In this document: one piece after another, positions 44,528 to 57,900 of the stretch
Numbering within the stretch: position 1 is the stretch's first letter
Layout: every line of letters begins with the position of its first letter
Assembly (NCBI GenBank): GCA_002286855.1
Contig: NRSV01000034.1
Coordinates: 1 to 64,000 of the forward strand
Direction of reading: 5' to 3'
DNA: 64,000 nt
From: Bipolaris cookei
Lineage: Eukaryota; Ascomycota; Dothideomycetes; Pleosporales; Pleosporaceae
Notes under the pieces: model-generated
Seen by the model: only the letters and a program-made list of their open reading frames with translations
Told to the model about the DNA's origin: nothing
Databases searched by the model: none
Position numbers and translations under genes: made by a program

Positions 44528-45977
44528 ATGACCAGCACGCCCATGGGCGAGCCCACAAAGACGGACAACAATGACATCGACCCCGTTGGCCTCACGGACA
44601 CGGCCGCCTTCCTTCGCCCAGACGTGGCTGCCGCCCAGGGGAACGCCCACGTCTCCAGTCCAAATGCCTCCTCCAACGCCCCAGCCCTGATCTCGTCCTC
44701 GCCCTCGCCTTCGTCCTCGGCCGCCTCCACCACACCCACTCCGACGCCCACCCCAGCACACGCAAACAGACTGCTGCCCTCGCCCATCCCGCCGCCCTCG
44801 TCCTCCTCACTGCACTCGCACCCGCACTCGTTCCAGCGCCCCCAGTCCCGAATCAGCGCCGTCTCGGGCGTCTCCAAGGACAGCCACGACGGAGGCCCCG
44901 CCCGGAAGAGCCAGTCGTACTCCATCTCCAGTACTCCGCGCACCCTGGCGTCCTCGAACCGAAGCCTGACCGCGAGCGCGGAGAACAGGGAACGTCAGCG
45001 TGCTGTACGCTCACTGCCTCCTTGGGTCCAGTCTGCCGAAGACGAGGACGATGCCGATGCCACCTCTTTCCTCCTGCCCCGGACGCCCACCACGGTCCGC
45101 CATGCAAACCACAACTTCTGCCCGACGCCAAAGTCAAACGTCCCGGGTCGCAAGTTTGACCATGTCCGCGAAGGCGCCCCCGTCACCCTTGGCACCCCCG
45201 TTAGCGACAGTGCTCCCAAATGGAAACAGTTCACCCAGGGCTCCAACCTCGACCGCCCCATCTCGTCACGCGGCCAGATTGTAGACGAAGATTGGATGAG
45301 GGAAAACATGCCCGACCTCGAGCAAAAGTGGGAGCCCATTGGCGAGAGTGTGCCCAACGAACAGATTAAGGGTTTTTGGCTCTTTACGTCGGAGAAAAGA
45401 AGGCGCGCGCTCGTACGTTTCCACAACACCGTGATGAACCATCCCATGGTCCCTGCCGTGGTCCGTGCCAACGTGCTCATCTTCTCCATCCTTGCCCTCT
45501 CTCTAGCAGCTTCCATCTACCGCCATTCCGATAACAATGGCTGCAACAACAACTCGTCGACATGGTTGGCCATCCTTGTCGACATTGTAGCAATTATCTA
45601 CACCCTTTACATTACCTACGACGAGTACACGTCGAAACCCCTCGGACTGCGTTCACACAATGCCAAAATGTCATTGATCTTCCTCGATCTGGCTTTTATT
45701 GTCTTCGAGTCTGCCAACCTTAGTTTAGCTTTCCAGGCCCTGACTGATGAGAAATGGGCATGCGTTGAATCCGGCAGCGAAAATGCTTGCCCTTACAGAA
45801 TGAGCATTTGTGAGCGACAAAAGGGCCTGACGGCCACGCTCTTCATTGCTCTCATTGCGTGGATTGCCACATTTGCTATTAGCACTCTAAGGTACATTAC
45901 TTGCCTGGTCATCGTCATCGCCGTTCCCTTTATCACTAACATGCTTGCCTAGGTTGATCCACCGTGTAGCAAGGTAG
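44528..45977 (+). CDS. Srf1-like regulator of phospholipase D, four-TM membrane protein
   Basis: 462 residues. Exon 1 is 44528-45891, a 61-bp intron follows, and a short last exon (45953-45977) adds LIHRVAR. Without this splice the frame would run into intron sequence, and the spliced end matches what I recall of the family. The N-terminal 230 residues are Ser/Pro/Thr-rich and disordered. Then come WKQFTQGSNLDRPISSRG, EDWMRENMPDLEQKWEP and GFWLFTSEKRRRALVRFHN, and four hydrophobic segments (about 322-344, 358-378, 396-418 and 438-456). Yeast Srf1 binds and activates the phospholipase D Spo14. The ortholog role is inferred from topology and motif likeness. Start ATG chosen as the first in frame. 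Confidence 0.75.
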
Positions 45978-46832
45978 TGCCTTGATCATCACCACCTTTA
46001 TATTCTCTACACTCCTTCACACCCTTGTATCATACTAGACACAGTCCTCAGCTGGTGACTGATATTGTTGTGCCCAAGCGCAGTACCAAAGCCAACTACG
46101 CCCTCCGACATGCATCAGCCTCGTCATCCAAGCAATGGCTTCCCATGTATTCGCGCCCCCTCCGTTTTCCTAGCCGCCTGCGTTCCCGTACTCCTTCCTT
46201 TAAGTCGTTTTACTCCTGAGATCCATAAAATTGGCATAGCTATGGCGTTTATCTCTTGGGGTTCTCTATCATTGGTGAGGTTTCCTTTCTTTGCTTTGTT
46301 TTGCTAGTTCATGCCTACCACGGTCTACACAAGTCTGCATCGTATTTTCTTTTTCTCCAATTGTCCGGTGGAAGAAACAAGGAGCAATGGGGTATATGCG
46401 TCTGTGTCTGCATTTTTGTTTTTTTTTGTTTTTCCTGGTTTTGTCTTGTTGGCATGCGAGACGCCCTGTCAGATGGGTGACAAGGACTAGTTGTAATGAA
46501 GCGAAAAAGGCGGAGGCCATGTAAAATAACATCCCCTTTTGTTGTATATAGCATAGTTTTTGGGTAGTCTAAATGCAAGACATGTCGAATATTGACAGTT
46601 TCTACCTTCCCTATTTTTAAATTACGTGGAAGTAAATTACCCGTCAACCGGCATGGACACACCAGCGACCCATGCAGCGTAAAAGGCACTTTGATGACAG
46701 GAAGCGGAAAAAGGCTGTTCCGATTAGCCTCCCGTCTACGTCATATTCAAGACCCCATTCAAACTCGCAACCCAAACAACAGATACAGATTTAGAAACGG
46801 AATATTTAACAAAATATACTATATTGACTGTA
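45978..46832. other. Intergenic between two co-directional genes
   Basis: T-rich downstream half of the Srf1-like transcript, including a poly-T run near 46422-46440, and the promoter of the TatD-like gene. Short frames here lack support. Confidence 0.4.
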
Positions 46833-48068
46833 ATGGCGATGAACAGTAGCAATGAAGAAAACTTCCCATGGCATCTGGGTGTCTACGACGCGCATTGTCA
46901 TCCAACAGATACCATGTCCAGCATCGAAACAATACAAAATATGAAAGCGCGAGTACTCACAGTCATGGCAACAAGAGCCGAAGACCAGGACCTCGTCACT
47001 GCTACAGCGGATAAGCACACCATCAGGTCCGCAGATCCCTCCCAGTGGTCAAGAGAAGAATGCATCGTACCCTGTTTCGGTTGGCACCCGTGGTTCTCAC
47101 ACCAAATGTACCTCACATCAGACATCGACCCAGATAGTAGTCTTGAAGAGCAAGGGAATCTCACTGGAGAAGCGAAAATCGCACACTACAAAACAGCCCT
47201 ACATCCCTTCCGCGAAACCCCCAGCGAAGAAGATATCCAAACCTACCTCTCCCTCCCCGACCCTACCCCCTTTAGCACCTTCTTATCCCACACCCGCCGC
47301 TACCTACAGCAATACCCCTATGCTCTTGTCGGTGAAATTGGGCTAGACCGCTCCTTCCGCATCCCCGAGTCCTGGTCCGGAAATCAAGATCTCTGGTGCA
47401 AACGTGATAACAGCCTAACTCCCGGCGGGCGCGAAGGACGCCGCCTAACACCCTTTCGCGCGAGTCCCTCGCACCAGCAAAATATTTTCCGCCTGCAACT
47501 CCAGCTCGCAGCGGAAATGGGGCGGGGTGTAAGTGTGCACGGCGTCCAAGCCCATGGACTGGTGTTGGAAGTGCTATCTGAGCTCTGGAAGGGGCATGAG
47601 AAGCAGGTACTAAGTAAACGCGAGCGCAAGAAACGCGGGGTGGATCATCCGGCTGCTGAAGCTGCGATTGAAGCGGACACAGAGGGAACAAATGATATGG
47701 TAAAGGAAAGAGAAGCAAAACCCTACCCACCACGAATCTGTCTCCATTCTTATTCGGGCAACGTGTCGAATTTCAAACAATACCTCAACCCCGCCATCCC
47801 AGCACAAATCTTTGCGAGTTTCAGCACTGCGATTAATCTTTCGGATAGGATGGAGGAAGAAACACCGCAGAGTTTCGTGGAGATGGTCAAGACGGTGCCG
47901 GATCATATGCTGCTTGTTGAGAGCGATTTGCATACTGCAGGCGAGGAAATGGATAGAAGGCTTGAAGATATTGTGCGTAGGATATGTAAGATAAAGGGAT
48001 GGGGATTGGAAGACGGAGTAGCCCAACTCGGGAAAAATTGGAGGATGTTCGCGTTTGGGGAGAATTGA
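46833..48068 (+). CDS. TatD-family metal hydrolase, Cut9-interacting Scn1-like
   Basis: About 411 residues from ATG 46833, no intron. The amidohydrolase TIM barrel is marked by VYDAHCHPTDT (two His ligands), CFGWHPWF, LVGEIGLDRSF (Glu ligand), VSVHGVQAHG (third His), CLHSYSGN (fourth His) and LLVESDLHTAG (Asp ligand). All metal ligands are present. Fungal Scn1-type members are longer than bacterial TatD because of insertions (here about residues 95-135 and 255-290, charged and low complexity). TatD relatives are DNases or metal-dependent phosphoesterases. S. pombe Scn1 interacts genetically and physically with the APC/C subunit Cut9. Function here is by family. Confidence 0.85.
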   Translation: MAMNSSNEENFPWHLGVYDAHCHPTDTMSSIETIQNMKARVLTVMATRAEDQDLVTATADKHTIRSADPSQWSREECIVPCFGWHPWFSHQMYLTSDIDPDSSLEEQGNLTGEAKIAHYKTALHPFRETPSEEDIQTYLSLPDPTPFSTFLSHTRRYLQQYPYALVGEIGLDRSFRIPESWSGNQDLWCKRDNSLTPGGREGRRLTPFRASPSHQQNIFRLQLQLAAEMGRGVSVHGVQAHGLVLEVLSELWKGHEKQVLSKRERKKRGVDHPAAEAAIEADTEGTNDMVKEREAKPYPPRICLHSYSGNVSNFKQYLNPAIPAQIFASFSTAINLSDRMEEETPQSFVEMVKTVPDHMLLVESDLHTAGEEMDRRLEDIVRRICKIKGWGLEDGVAQLGKNWRMFAFGEN

Positions 48069-48404
48069 ACGAGACATGTACAGATATTACGCAAGGAAAA
48101 AAGAAGACTTAAAATCCCTGCTGTGATGTTTTGTCCTATTTCACTGTCTTGAATTGTTGTTATCCATGTCGTTTTGTTGAGATCATCATCGTCTGGCTAC
48201 TACTGTTGACTGGTCTCTCTCCACCTTCTTCATCCACCTTCGCGGGTATCTCCATCTCAAATCGCAATCTCAGTTCGTCATGCACAACCCGCAACTTCTC
48301 AAGTCTTGTACAAACGACCCAGTAGCAGCCCAAAATTCCGTCTCACCCCCTCAAATCGGTGTTCGGGAAAGCCAATCAACGTTGCTGATGAGAGCACCGG
48401 TGCT

Positions 48405-49688
48405 CTCCTCAATCGGCATCCTCCTCGTCGGACTCCTCGTCAGACATCTCCTCATCAGGCTCCTCATCAGTGTCCTCAACAGCCCTCCTCTTCGCCTTGA
48501 CAACAACAGCCTTACTCCCCACCCTACGCACCGCAGCCGTAGCATCCGCCCTACAATCCACCTGTGACCCCGCACCCTACCAGATGTACTCATCGCCATG
48601 CTCATCCAGCAGCGTCATAATGCACTGATACACCATATCATACTGTCACTCGCCATAAAAGATGCGATTGACCGGCAATCCGGGGTGGTAAAACGACAGA
48701 TCCCAGAGCGCTCCCTGTAGAAACTTGATACAATCTGGGCCGGGGATTTTCTCACCGGGAAGTAGTTTGCGCAGCTGGATCGTCTGGAGCGAGGGGAGGC
48801 GTTGGAATAGGATAGCTGGGGGGGGTGGTCATGGTGAGTTACCCGTGACACATACACACGCCTCAACGCAGATAGATGAAAAGGAAAAGATAGTAAGGAA
48901 GATAGTAAAGAGAAACTTACCCAACATATCCCTATACCCACCCCTAAATATAAACGTAGCACTACTAGCACACCACCGCTCATGCCTCACCTCAATACAC
49001 TTCCTAATCACGCGATCCACACGCGTAGCACCCGTGCGCTCCTTATTCTGCAGGTCCTCCCTCGCCCAGTCATAGCCGTACGCGTTGAACGCCGCGTGCT
49101 CACTTATCAGGTCGAGGGTGTGGAACAGGTGGGGGTAGGATGAGTCGACAAGGAGCAAGGCGAGGAAGAGGCAGAGGCTCTTGTAGGTGGGGTAGAGAGT
49201 GCGGGAATTGACCAGGTGCTTACCGAAGAAGGATTTGGCGGCGAAGCGGAAGTGCTTGCTGGTTAGACGGAGGTTGGCGAGGTTGGAGGGGGCGGTGTGG
49301 GACATTATTTTGCCGATGATTTCGGTGGGGATGAGGGGGAGGTTCCGCGGTTTGGGGGGTTAGTTTTCGGATGTGGATGGTTTGCGGGAGAGAAGATAGG
49401 ACTTACTTTGGTGGGATCGAGAGTTACGTCCTGGCTTTCCTCGTATGGCAGGGCGTTGCCAAAGGTGGCTTGACGGATGCTGTCGAACGGGTCTTTGTGT
49501 GTCAGTAATGAGCAGATGACGCCGCTGAAAGTGCTTGGATATACTTACCTGGATCGTTCGCATTGACGTGGCCGTACGCGGCGTAGTGGTGAAGTTCCCA
49601 GAGAAGTTTTTGGACCACTGCTGCTGTAAGAACTGATCGAAGTCTTTTCGGGTGTGTTACACTTACCTGCAATTCCGTTGGTGTCCAT
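48405..49688 (-). pseudogene. F-box-like gene, probably decaying
   Basis: Minus-strand exons start at 49688 (MDTNGIA), continue at 49623-49549 and 49492-49407, then an F-box segment NLPLIPTEIIGKIMSHTAPS and LRLTSKHFRFAAKSFFG (from about 49345), down to GGYRDMLG, an intron ending CCCCCAG near 48822, and AILFQRLPSLQTIQLRKLLPG. Oddities: between 49406 and the F-box frame there is a donor GTAAGT and a CTAAC branch site but no AG acceptor in the right frame. After RIFYGE comes TGA (about 48650), yet the same frame stays coding-like (QYDMVYQCIMTLLDEHGDEY), meets TAG, and continues into an acidic tail (EDTDEEPDEEMSDEESDEED) up to a TGA near 48405. So at least two stops and a lost splice site. F-box proteins bring substrates to SCF ligases such as cullin-1 nearby. 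Confidence 0.5.
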
Positions 49689-52600
49689 CTTGTTAAGTGG
49701 TAATTTGAGGAAAGGCCACCAGACTTGGTGGTTTAGTCAGAAGGAGCGTGGAATATTGGTGACGAGAGGGTAGAGGGGATAGCGGGTAAGTGGTCTTTAT
49801 GTGCGTGTCTTTCAAGCACAAGCCAAGGCCGAAGCCAAACTTCTTGCATGGTGTACACGCTGCGTTTGCATGATGAAGTGAGCAGTGTTGTGGGAATCTG
49901 AAGGTCTCAGTGAGGATAGAAGCAGACTGATTAGGCAAGACGATAACGGCTTGATATCCATCAAATTTCAAACCCTTCTGAAAGGCGACCGAAATCGCTC
50001 AGCAATGGTTGATATGGTATGATAGCAATGGGAAATGACATGACAGTGAGAGATGACTGCTTTGTGGGTAAAGTATTGCGAGTTTGTGATGATTGGATTG
50101 ACTGTGAGAAACGAAAGACATCTGGTAGGAGATTAAGACATGAGATTGGAGAAAGGACTATCAATTTGAATGCCAAAATGCAGCCAAGTTCAAATACAAG
50201 AAGATCATGTCTTGAGACGTGGACTGATGAAACACGAGCCGAGAAATCGGTGTGTCAACAGCCATTCGAAATTAAATGAGCTGAAAGTAAAGGACTCAGA
50301 TGGATTGGGATGATATGACAACTTGCGGAGAGACAAACTTGATGAAAAGCATGACAGCGTAGAAGTGAAGAGCTGAGATGAACGAAGACTTCAATTTTGC
50401 AGCAACACCCTTAACCCTCTCATAGCTGTTGATGTAAAAATCGGATATATCCGTATTCAGCATCAAGTCGCAACACTTTTGTAGAGTACCACTCCCGCTC
50501 AATGACCACCCTCTTAATTGGAAACCAAGAAAAAACAGTGGTACCAAAAAAATCGCCCAAGACCAAGATCACAAACACCTCCGACTTGGCGCAGATTATT
50601 CCGACAAGTACTCTGGGCCGCACTACAACGATAGATTTGGATGCGGGGTACGTTTACCAGACAGCAAAAAAAAGCAAGAGTGGTGACGACTAGTAGGCGT
50701 CGGAAGACCTTCTGAACGACTAGTGCCAAGGCCCTAGTGATTTGGAGCGCCCACACATGGGCTTTGCGCAACCACTACATAGGTGTACAATTGCTGGTAA
50801 CTTGCCTTGGTGAGCGGTGCTCAGTTCTTGGATGTGTGGGTTGGAAAAGTGTCAGATGTCTATAGAAGTGCGTTGATTGGACCGACAGATTTGATCGATG
50901 GATATCAGAAGATTGCGATATTTGTTGGTGAAACAATTGTGCAATGACGGGTTGTAGTCAGTATTGAGATCACCGAAACTTCTTCCAAACAAGTACAATA
51001 ATCGAGTGAAGGTTGGCCAATCCTTATCAATGGTTGTCTGCATGCTCAGATGGTAATGGAAGAGGAGGCTTGACGCGTAACCCAGGACAACCCCTCTAAT
51101 GCACAGCTTATACCCCACGTCCCTGGTAAAAGTACGCGTCACTGACGTACTATACTAACAGACTTCCGGGACGGGGCGTCAGAATCTGATTATCACATGC
51201 TTTAGCGTTTGTTCAAGCTTTTTTTATGCGATGCAAGAGACGCCAACGCTTGCGATGTTGGTGTTGTGACTAGTAGTGACCCCACTTGGATACAGCAACG
51301 GCAAGGTACTCTTACCGGAACGTTAAACAGCTTAAATTTCTGGTGGGTCTTGATGCGGGACGCGGTTTGGCAAGTGAGCCGATCACTTGTAAAGTTGCGG
51401 CTGTCAAAGATAAAGATGTAGACTACGTGTGTCCGGCCTAGTTTTTATGTACGGGCAACGGAAATACTGTTTGATGATATCATTCAGGAACGCCATGAAG
51501 AGAAAATTTACATCTAATTTTTATGTCATTCGATGACTTGAAAGTATTCAGTAGCAAGTAAAGTAAAGCCAATGAATGGATCTTGGTAGTCTCAGCTGCG
51601 AGAAATGCGCCATGCTCCACCATCATGCGCTAATCTTGCTCGTATCGACGCAATAGCCATACCAACCGCCATCTGCGAGAATATTTCATGGTCAATGATC
51701 TCTCGACAATAGTTCATGCGCGTTACCATCTAGTCAGTTACATAGTCTCCGGTCAAGCTTTTACTCTACACTCGGATGTTTCTTTGACACACACTAAACA
51801 AGTGCGTTGAGGCATTCCTCTAGTTCTAGAACGAAAAGAAAAATGCTCCGAGACGTCTTCAAGCTTGTTGAAATATTCTAGTGGTGTTTTCTTCTTGGTA
51901 CTCCGCACTCTTCACCGGACTATAGGCATAGTGTGGGGTTGGGTGGCACACACGGGTCAGCATGACAGGGCAAGTCGAATCTAAGTCACACCGCTTATTT
52001 CACGATTCCTTGGTGTGCATCCCCCGCTGTTGGCGCCGCGGTAACCGGCTGCCTTTGCAGGATGAAAATACGCTAGGGGGTGTGTGGTTTTGGCAGGTGG
52101 GCAAGATGCAGATGTGGATACGTCGTCTTATTATAGGCCTGGCAGAGTAGGCGGGTTCAGAGTCGCCATGCAAGAGGTCATGCTTTGGGACTGGCTGCAC
52201 GATTGGTGTGGCCATCGCTAATGCGTGACATTGAATAATGACGTCTTTTTCGAAAAAGACACCAAAGTCAATTCCAGGGAATTCGGCGTCTACTGGTGCG
52301 GACCGACCGAACGTGTACTCGTCCAGGTGGCTCTGCTTACATCTCACCACTTGGACAGTTGTTGAGGGTCGCATCTAAGACGGACATAAGACTCTGTCAC
52401 ACATGTTAAGAACGGGGTGAAGATAGGCTGGGTTTCCATGGCACATGTGGGCCGCTACGGCTGGCATGGACTGCACGAGGTGTGTTGTAGCGCAGGTGGT
52501 TGGCTCTGTGGCACTGGATTTTCGGTCGACGACAGATGTCAAGATAAGACGGGTAGCCTGTTACAGGCATGGGTTTCAGGTGTATTGAAGTTTGTTGCTG

Positions 52601-54530
52601 CTATACTCTATGTTGCCGTTATATGTATGCATAACGAAGATCTTTGCAAGGAGAGTAAGGGAGGCTGGTACGTAGAGAAAATAACCGGTATACATCTAGG
52701 GATGTACCCGGTGGATGCAGGGATGAGTAACGGGCTAGAAGCGCCGAATGTAGAGTGTACTGTACTCTGGCATGAGGCGTAGCTGTGTGAGGTGTAGCTG
52801 AAGCACGCGTACCTATGTCCCTTGTAAAAGGTCGCGTCTGCAGGGGCCGTCGCTTAGTAGGAGCGACGGAGATAAGATAGCGAGATGCATATTCGGAAGA
52901 ATTTGCTCTGGTAAGCTCCGCCGGAACTCTCTCCTCTTTTCTCCATCATGCCATGGCGCACGCCGCAAGTGGTGAAGTCTTTCCCACCCCCCTCTCGCCC
53001 CATGCCGTTGTATCGAGGCTTCGAGGCTATCTTCGGCTTAGCATGACCGGAGGCGGAGGTGGATAGTATGGCGCGGATCCGCCTGCGGCCGATGCGCAAC
53101 CCCCGCATCATGTGCCCCCCGAGACTGGCTAGTCTTCATCTTCCCCCCAGGAACGTTCACTAAAAAGCAAATGACCATGACATGGCACCAACGACGTGAG
53201 GTATCATATGCACGCCCACTGCTGTCCTCTGCGCCGTCGAGGAAATGAGCCTAGGAGCCCAGGAGCCTATAGCGCGACCACGACGCTACGGCGGGAGGGC
53301 GTCGCGTCATTCTCTTACCTGATGCAGCCATTGCTTGGTCAGAAACGCCCCCCCCCACGAGTGCTAGCCACCGAGCACTCTAGCTACATCAACGTGGTGG
53401 ATCATGCTCTCCTGTACTCCACCCACCGAGCAAGCACCGGCAGCCTGCATCCCAGCTTTGCACATTTCCACCATACCCTCGACTCCTGTCCAGTGCAGTC
53501 CCCCGCCCATGCTGCCGCCGCCATGTCGGTCCCTCTCTGCTCATCATCCACTCGCCACCCGCGCGACCGCCCTTTGGACCGACGCTTCCGACAAATCTTA
53601 TCGCCGGCTCTTGCTATGCTATTAATTCACAAGCGCTCGACGTTGTCAACCTTTCTTCTTCCTCAATCACAGTAGTCTATCCAATCCCCACTCCGCCGCG
53701 TCAAACAATTAAACTTCTTGCCAAGCCATCTTGGTACTCGCCCATCTGCTTCCAAGACCTAGCCACCACCACGCGCGCCTTGCCAGTCTCGGCATACCCA
53801 AAACCGTCCTGCAACCAATAAACTGCAACACCAGCCAGCAGTGATACGCTACTGAACTTACAAGAAACACCCTTTTGCCTGTGCATCTATCTCGCCAAGC
53901 GCGTCGAGCTCCACAAACAGCCTCAGATTCGCTGTCGATCATACTTACACACACAAGAGGCTTACACAGTCGAAACACGCACCTGTTTGTAGTCTTATCT
54001 GTCAAGGAAGCCGCCTTCACCGGAAGCCTGCCGCACCAATACTATTGACAGCTTCAAGCGCAACTCGTCCGCCAAGACCAAGCACGCGGAAGCATCTGCA
54101 ACATCCCGCGCTGCAACCCTAGGCCCCGGATCCTCTGCGGAACCAACTCTTCTATGCAAAGCGGAGTTATCCATAGACTAGCTGCCCACTAGCTCCGCAA
54201 GCGCCCACTTTGGAAGCGTCTCAGTTGCTTTTCGTAGATCCCCAAGCCGTTCCAGCCAGTTACAGGGCCCATTCAATACACGCAAGGCTCAGCGGAACTC
54301 GCTTGGCAGCGCTACGGCCTTACCCACGGACGACTCCAGTCTTGTCACTCCTCCATTACGCATACCCCCTCCGCTCACATATAAGGACTGCCCTCGGCCT
54401 CTCGGTCACTCCCCCACAACACACAAACACCACACTCCAACAAATCCATTCTTATTACCTACAACACTCATTCACCCCAAGCCAACAAACAATCACTTCT
54501 CTACCTAACATCAACATCCATCCTGGCGCA
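49689..54530. other. 4.8-kb gene-poor stretch
   Basis: No frame here shows a known family or a convincing splice pattern. The longest candidates are 52000-52374 (minus, 124 codons) and 53196-53675 (plus, 159 codons, Ser/His-rich), and both look like chance. Around 54270-54530 the sequence becomes CT- and CA-rich, probably the promoter and leader of the next gene. No terminal repeats were found. Confidence 0.4.
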
Positions 54531-54941
54531 ATGGCTTCCACCCGCCCAACCTACCACATCCCCTTCCCCACGTCATTTCTCGCTGTCAACACTCCCGTCA
54601 AGAAAGCCGTCGCAACTGTACCTGCCACAGAGCCCCTCGTGCCTGCTCACGGGTTTCTTTCCAACCGACAGAACGGCGGACGTCATCAGTCCGTATCCTC
54701 CATCTCCAGTAACTCAAGCATCGGAGCTCCGCCCTCAGAGGCTAGCACTCTCAGCCCGCCATCTTCTCCCACCGCCACAAAACATGACGATTCACCAATC
54801 TTTGGCCTTAAGATTTTCTCTCCTCTTGCGGTTAATGCGAAGTATGCTGCCCCGCCGGGCAGTCTTAAGGAGATGAGCGCTGCTGAGCGACAGAGGCGCA
54901 TGAGCTTCGAGAGGTCGGCTTTCTTGTCCAACATCGAATAG
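54531..54941 (+). CDS. Small Ser/Pro-rich hypothetical protein
   Basis: 136 residues from ATG 54531, the first ATG after a CA-rich leader. The frame stays open upstream to 54210, but that part is less protein-like. The sequence is polar and low complexity in the middle (SVSSISSNSSIGAPPSEAS) with a more ordered C-terminus (PIFGLKIFSPLAVNAKYAAPPG, then ERQRRMSFERSAFLSNIE). RRMSFERS could be a basophilic kinase site (RRxS). No domain is recognised. The conserved-looking C-terminus and strong codon pattern argue for a real gene, perhaps stress-related, but function is unknown. Confidence 0.6.
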   Translation: MASTRPTYHIPFPTSFLAVNTPVKKAVATVPATEPLVPAHGFLSNRQNGGRHQSVSSISSNSSIGAPPSEASTLSPPSSPTATKHDDSPIFGLKIFSPLAVNAKYAAPPGSLKEMSAAERQRRMSFERSAFLSNIE

Positions 54942-57900
54942 ATACTTCTCGTACAAGCCAGTAGCTACGAGACCAGCTTGGCCTACACTGTCCCGGCAAC
55001 AACTTACAGTTGCAATATGCGGCACCTCGAGCTTTAACAGCGAGAGAGCTGTGCTACCAAAAGCAAGTTGCTGCATAGGCGTTTACGATGTTACGATACC
55101 ATTTCATCTTGTTTTCTTTATTCTTTCAGAAGTCGATATCAACATGACAAAAAATCACTCGCGGCTCGGTGGTTTATGGGTGGGGGATGGCATGGATAGG
55201 CGTTTTGATTGATTTGTGGGGTTCTAGCTAGGCTATGAATAAGCGGGCAAACTAAGATACTTGGACAAAAAAAATGACAGTATCACCTGAGGACACTTTT
55301 TTTTTCTTACCCTTTTGCTGTGCTGTACCAAGTGTGATGCAAGAATATGTGGCTGCAGTTGTGGAGAAAAAACTTGCCACCTGCCCACCCCCACCCCGCT
55401 GGCCATTCCAATTCTCGTAACAGCATCATCATCATCTTCTTCTTCTTCCCCACTCTTTTCACGCGTGGCCATCCCCTAAACATGCACCTTATAACACTTG
55501 ATCCCCCTTGTCCCTCTCCACATTTAAGCAGGACCCTCAAATAAGAACCCTGGCTGCACGGGAAAGAGAAAAAGCTTAAGCATGCTTGTACGCTGAGCCC
55601 CTTGTAACAATGGCCTGATGACGATGGTGGTGGAAACTAAACCTCCAGACTAATCGAGTCAAACAACAATCGTGTGCCCTCATGTGATTATTTACCTCAT
55701 GACTTACTAGCTTATCTGTATGCTTTGTGCAACAGCCGGAATGCCGTTTCAGCCGATGCAAATCCCCGCGCAAGCAAACTGTATAAGAAAAATCAAATAC
55801 CAACGCTGAGAAAAGGGGTTGAGACACAAATCCTTCACATACCAAGCCCACAACCAGTGACATGATAAGACTAAAAAGCAAAAAAAAAGAAGAAGCAGAA
55901 GAAGCCAAGCAAATTACACCGCTCCGCCCGCGCCCCGCGAGCGCCAAAGGATAATTGGCGCCGAGCGCTCCCTCTTCTTTGTTTCCGCGTGCTTTACTTG
56001 TGCTTAATTGGTTTTGGCTGGGCGGGGGGGGATGCACATCGTTAGTTCCTGGTGCTTCCTTCCCCCCCTCCCCTTTCTTTTTCTCTTGCCACAAGACAGG
56101 GGCCTTGGGTGGGTATAATTTGTTTTTGTGTAACTGCATGCAAGTGAGGGGTGAACTTTGGTTTACTGTGAGGGTATGTGTGATTGGGTTGTTTAAATAT
56201 GTGGGGGCGTACGCTGGGGGCAACGAGAAAGGGAGTGGTGTATGATATTTTGTGGTGAGGTATACAAGACGGGAAGAATGGAAGGGAGATGATTTTGAGT
56301 ACACGTCTACCTACCTCTTCTCTCTCTCTCTCTCTTTTTTTTTCTCTACGAGATGCCGAAAAGAAGATGTATCTCACTTTTGTGCTTTGATTTCAATGGA
56401 TCATGTGGATGTATGGTGTAGAATACACGGTACCTCTTTCCCAAGGCCGCACGGTGGGAGATACCTGTCACATGCCCACGGTCCCTCGATACACGTATGC
56501 TATGCGCAACGGGCAGCCGCCGTTCAAGTACGGAAAAATGAAGGATGGATATAGCCACGTGCCTCAATACATTGTTCTTTTCTTTTCCAGGACAACGCTG
56601 TGGATACGCGGTGAGGAGTCAACAACTCAACGCACATGAGTACATACGTGTAGGCTACAAGGTTCAATAGTTGGTCATAGGTACGATGGAGGCAGTATAG
56701 AGTATGAAAGCAGTCATGTGCGTTTAGTTGATTACCGTTACGCTATGAAGCGCCACATGCGCACGGAAAACCAATAATTCTTCTTAGGAAAGGCAGCGAC
56801 TCGAGTTGTTTAGTAACTAGTTTTATATCCAAGTACCGTCCAACGTCTTGCAGGAAAGCAAAGGAAAAAAAAGTTAGTAGACGAAACAACAGGATGGATT
56901 AGTCTGTAACGTTTGTCCTAAAAAAAAGCAAAAGGGAGCAACACAACACCACACTGAGAAAACTCATTCATTGCAAATGTTATGGCAGCATACCAGTTAC
57001 AACATGAACAATACAATATATATATTTTTTTAAATAAACTCGACCGTATACCATTACATATATATAGCACCGAGCAAGCCCCCCCCCCCCGCTCCTCCCC
57101 TCCCTCCTTCAAACTAGAAAAGACATAGTATATAGAAAAATCCGTAAAAGAGTACCAGATCATAGTCGATTGAAACTTCTCAGCCACACCGCTGAAGCTG
57201 AGTTTATAAAAAAGCCAAAGATGTCCTAGGACTCAAAATACAAACACATAGTGATCCAAAAAAGTGTTCCAGGCCGTATCTTAGACATCTTTTTCCCTTT
57301 GAGCAAAAAGGGTCTTCCTTCCTTCCCACAGTATCACTACCAGCACGACACATCCTTTGCATAGTTAGAGTAACGTGTGTGTATGAACCTCGATACAAGA
57401 GAAACATTAAAAAAATGGAGGTAAAGGAAAATCTCGGGGAGAGAAAAACGTCATAAAAGAGAGAAGGCTTTATATAAGGGTACAAGAAAACAGTGGATAT
57501 TTGCCCCTCTCGCCCTCCCTTTCCCCTCTCACCAGCGCTTTTCCATCTGACCAAAAAAACGGGCGAAACCCCGAGTCATAAAAAAGCAGCGGTTGGGCAA
57601 AAAAAGCGGAAGAAGGGGAGAAGGGAAGAGTAAGGGGGGTGACAAATGTTCCAATTCAACTTTTTCTTTCTCAATTCCACACACGTACACACAATACACC
57701 ACCCACACACGAGAGAGAGACAGAGGGCTAAACCAGTTGGACCAGATAAAGAAAAGAAAAGAAAAAGCGGGAGGAATCCGCGGGTTGAGATGGGTCGAAA
57801 CTAGGCGCGAGAGAAAGAAGAAAAAAAGAAGAAGGCGGGTAGGACAACAATTCCAAAGAACAACAGGGTCAGAAAAAAAGACAAAAGATAAAACAACAAA

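Noticed and set aside
52000..52374. 124-codon minus-strand frame in the gene-poor stretch
   Set aside because: No recognised motif, no neighbouring exon with matching phase, and similar-length chance frames occur nearby.
55576..56304. 242-codon minus-strand frame
   Set aside because: Follows poly-purine/pyrimidine tracts, encodes low-complexity protein, and lies where 3' untranslated sequence is expected.
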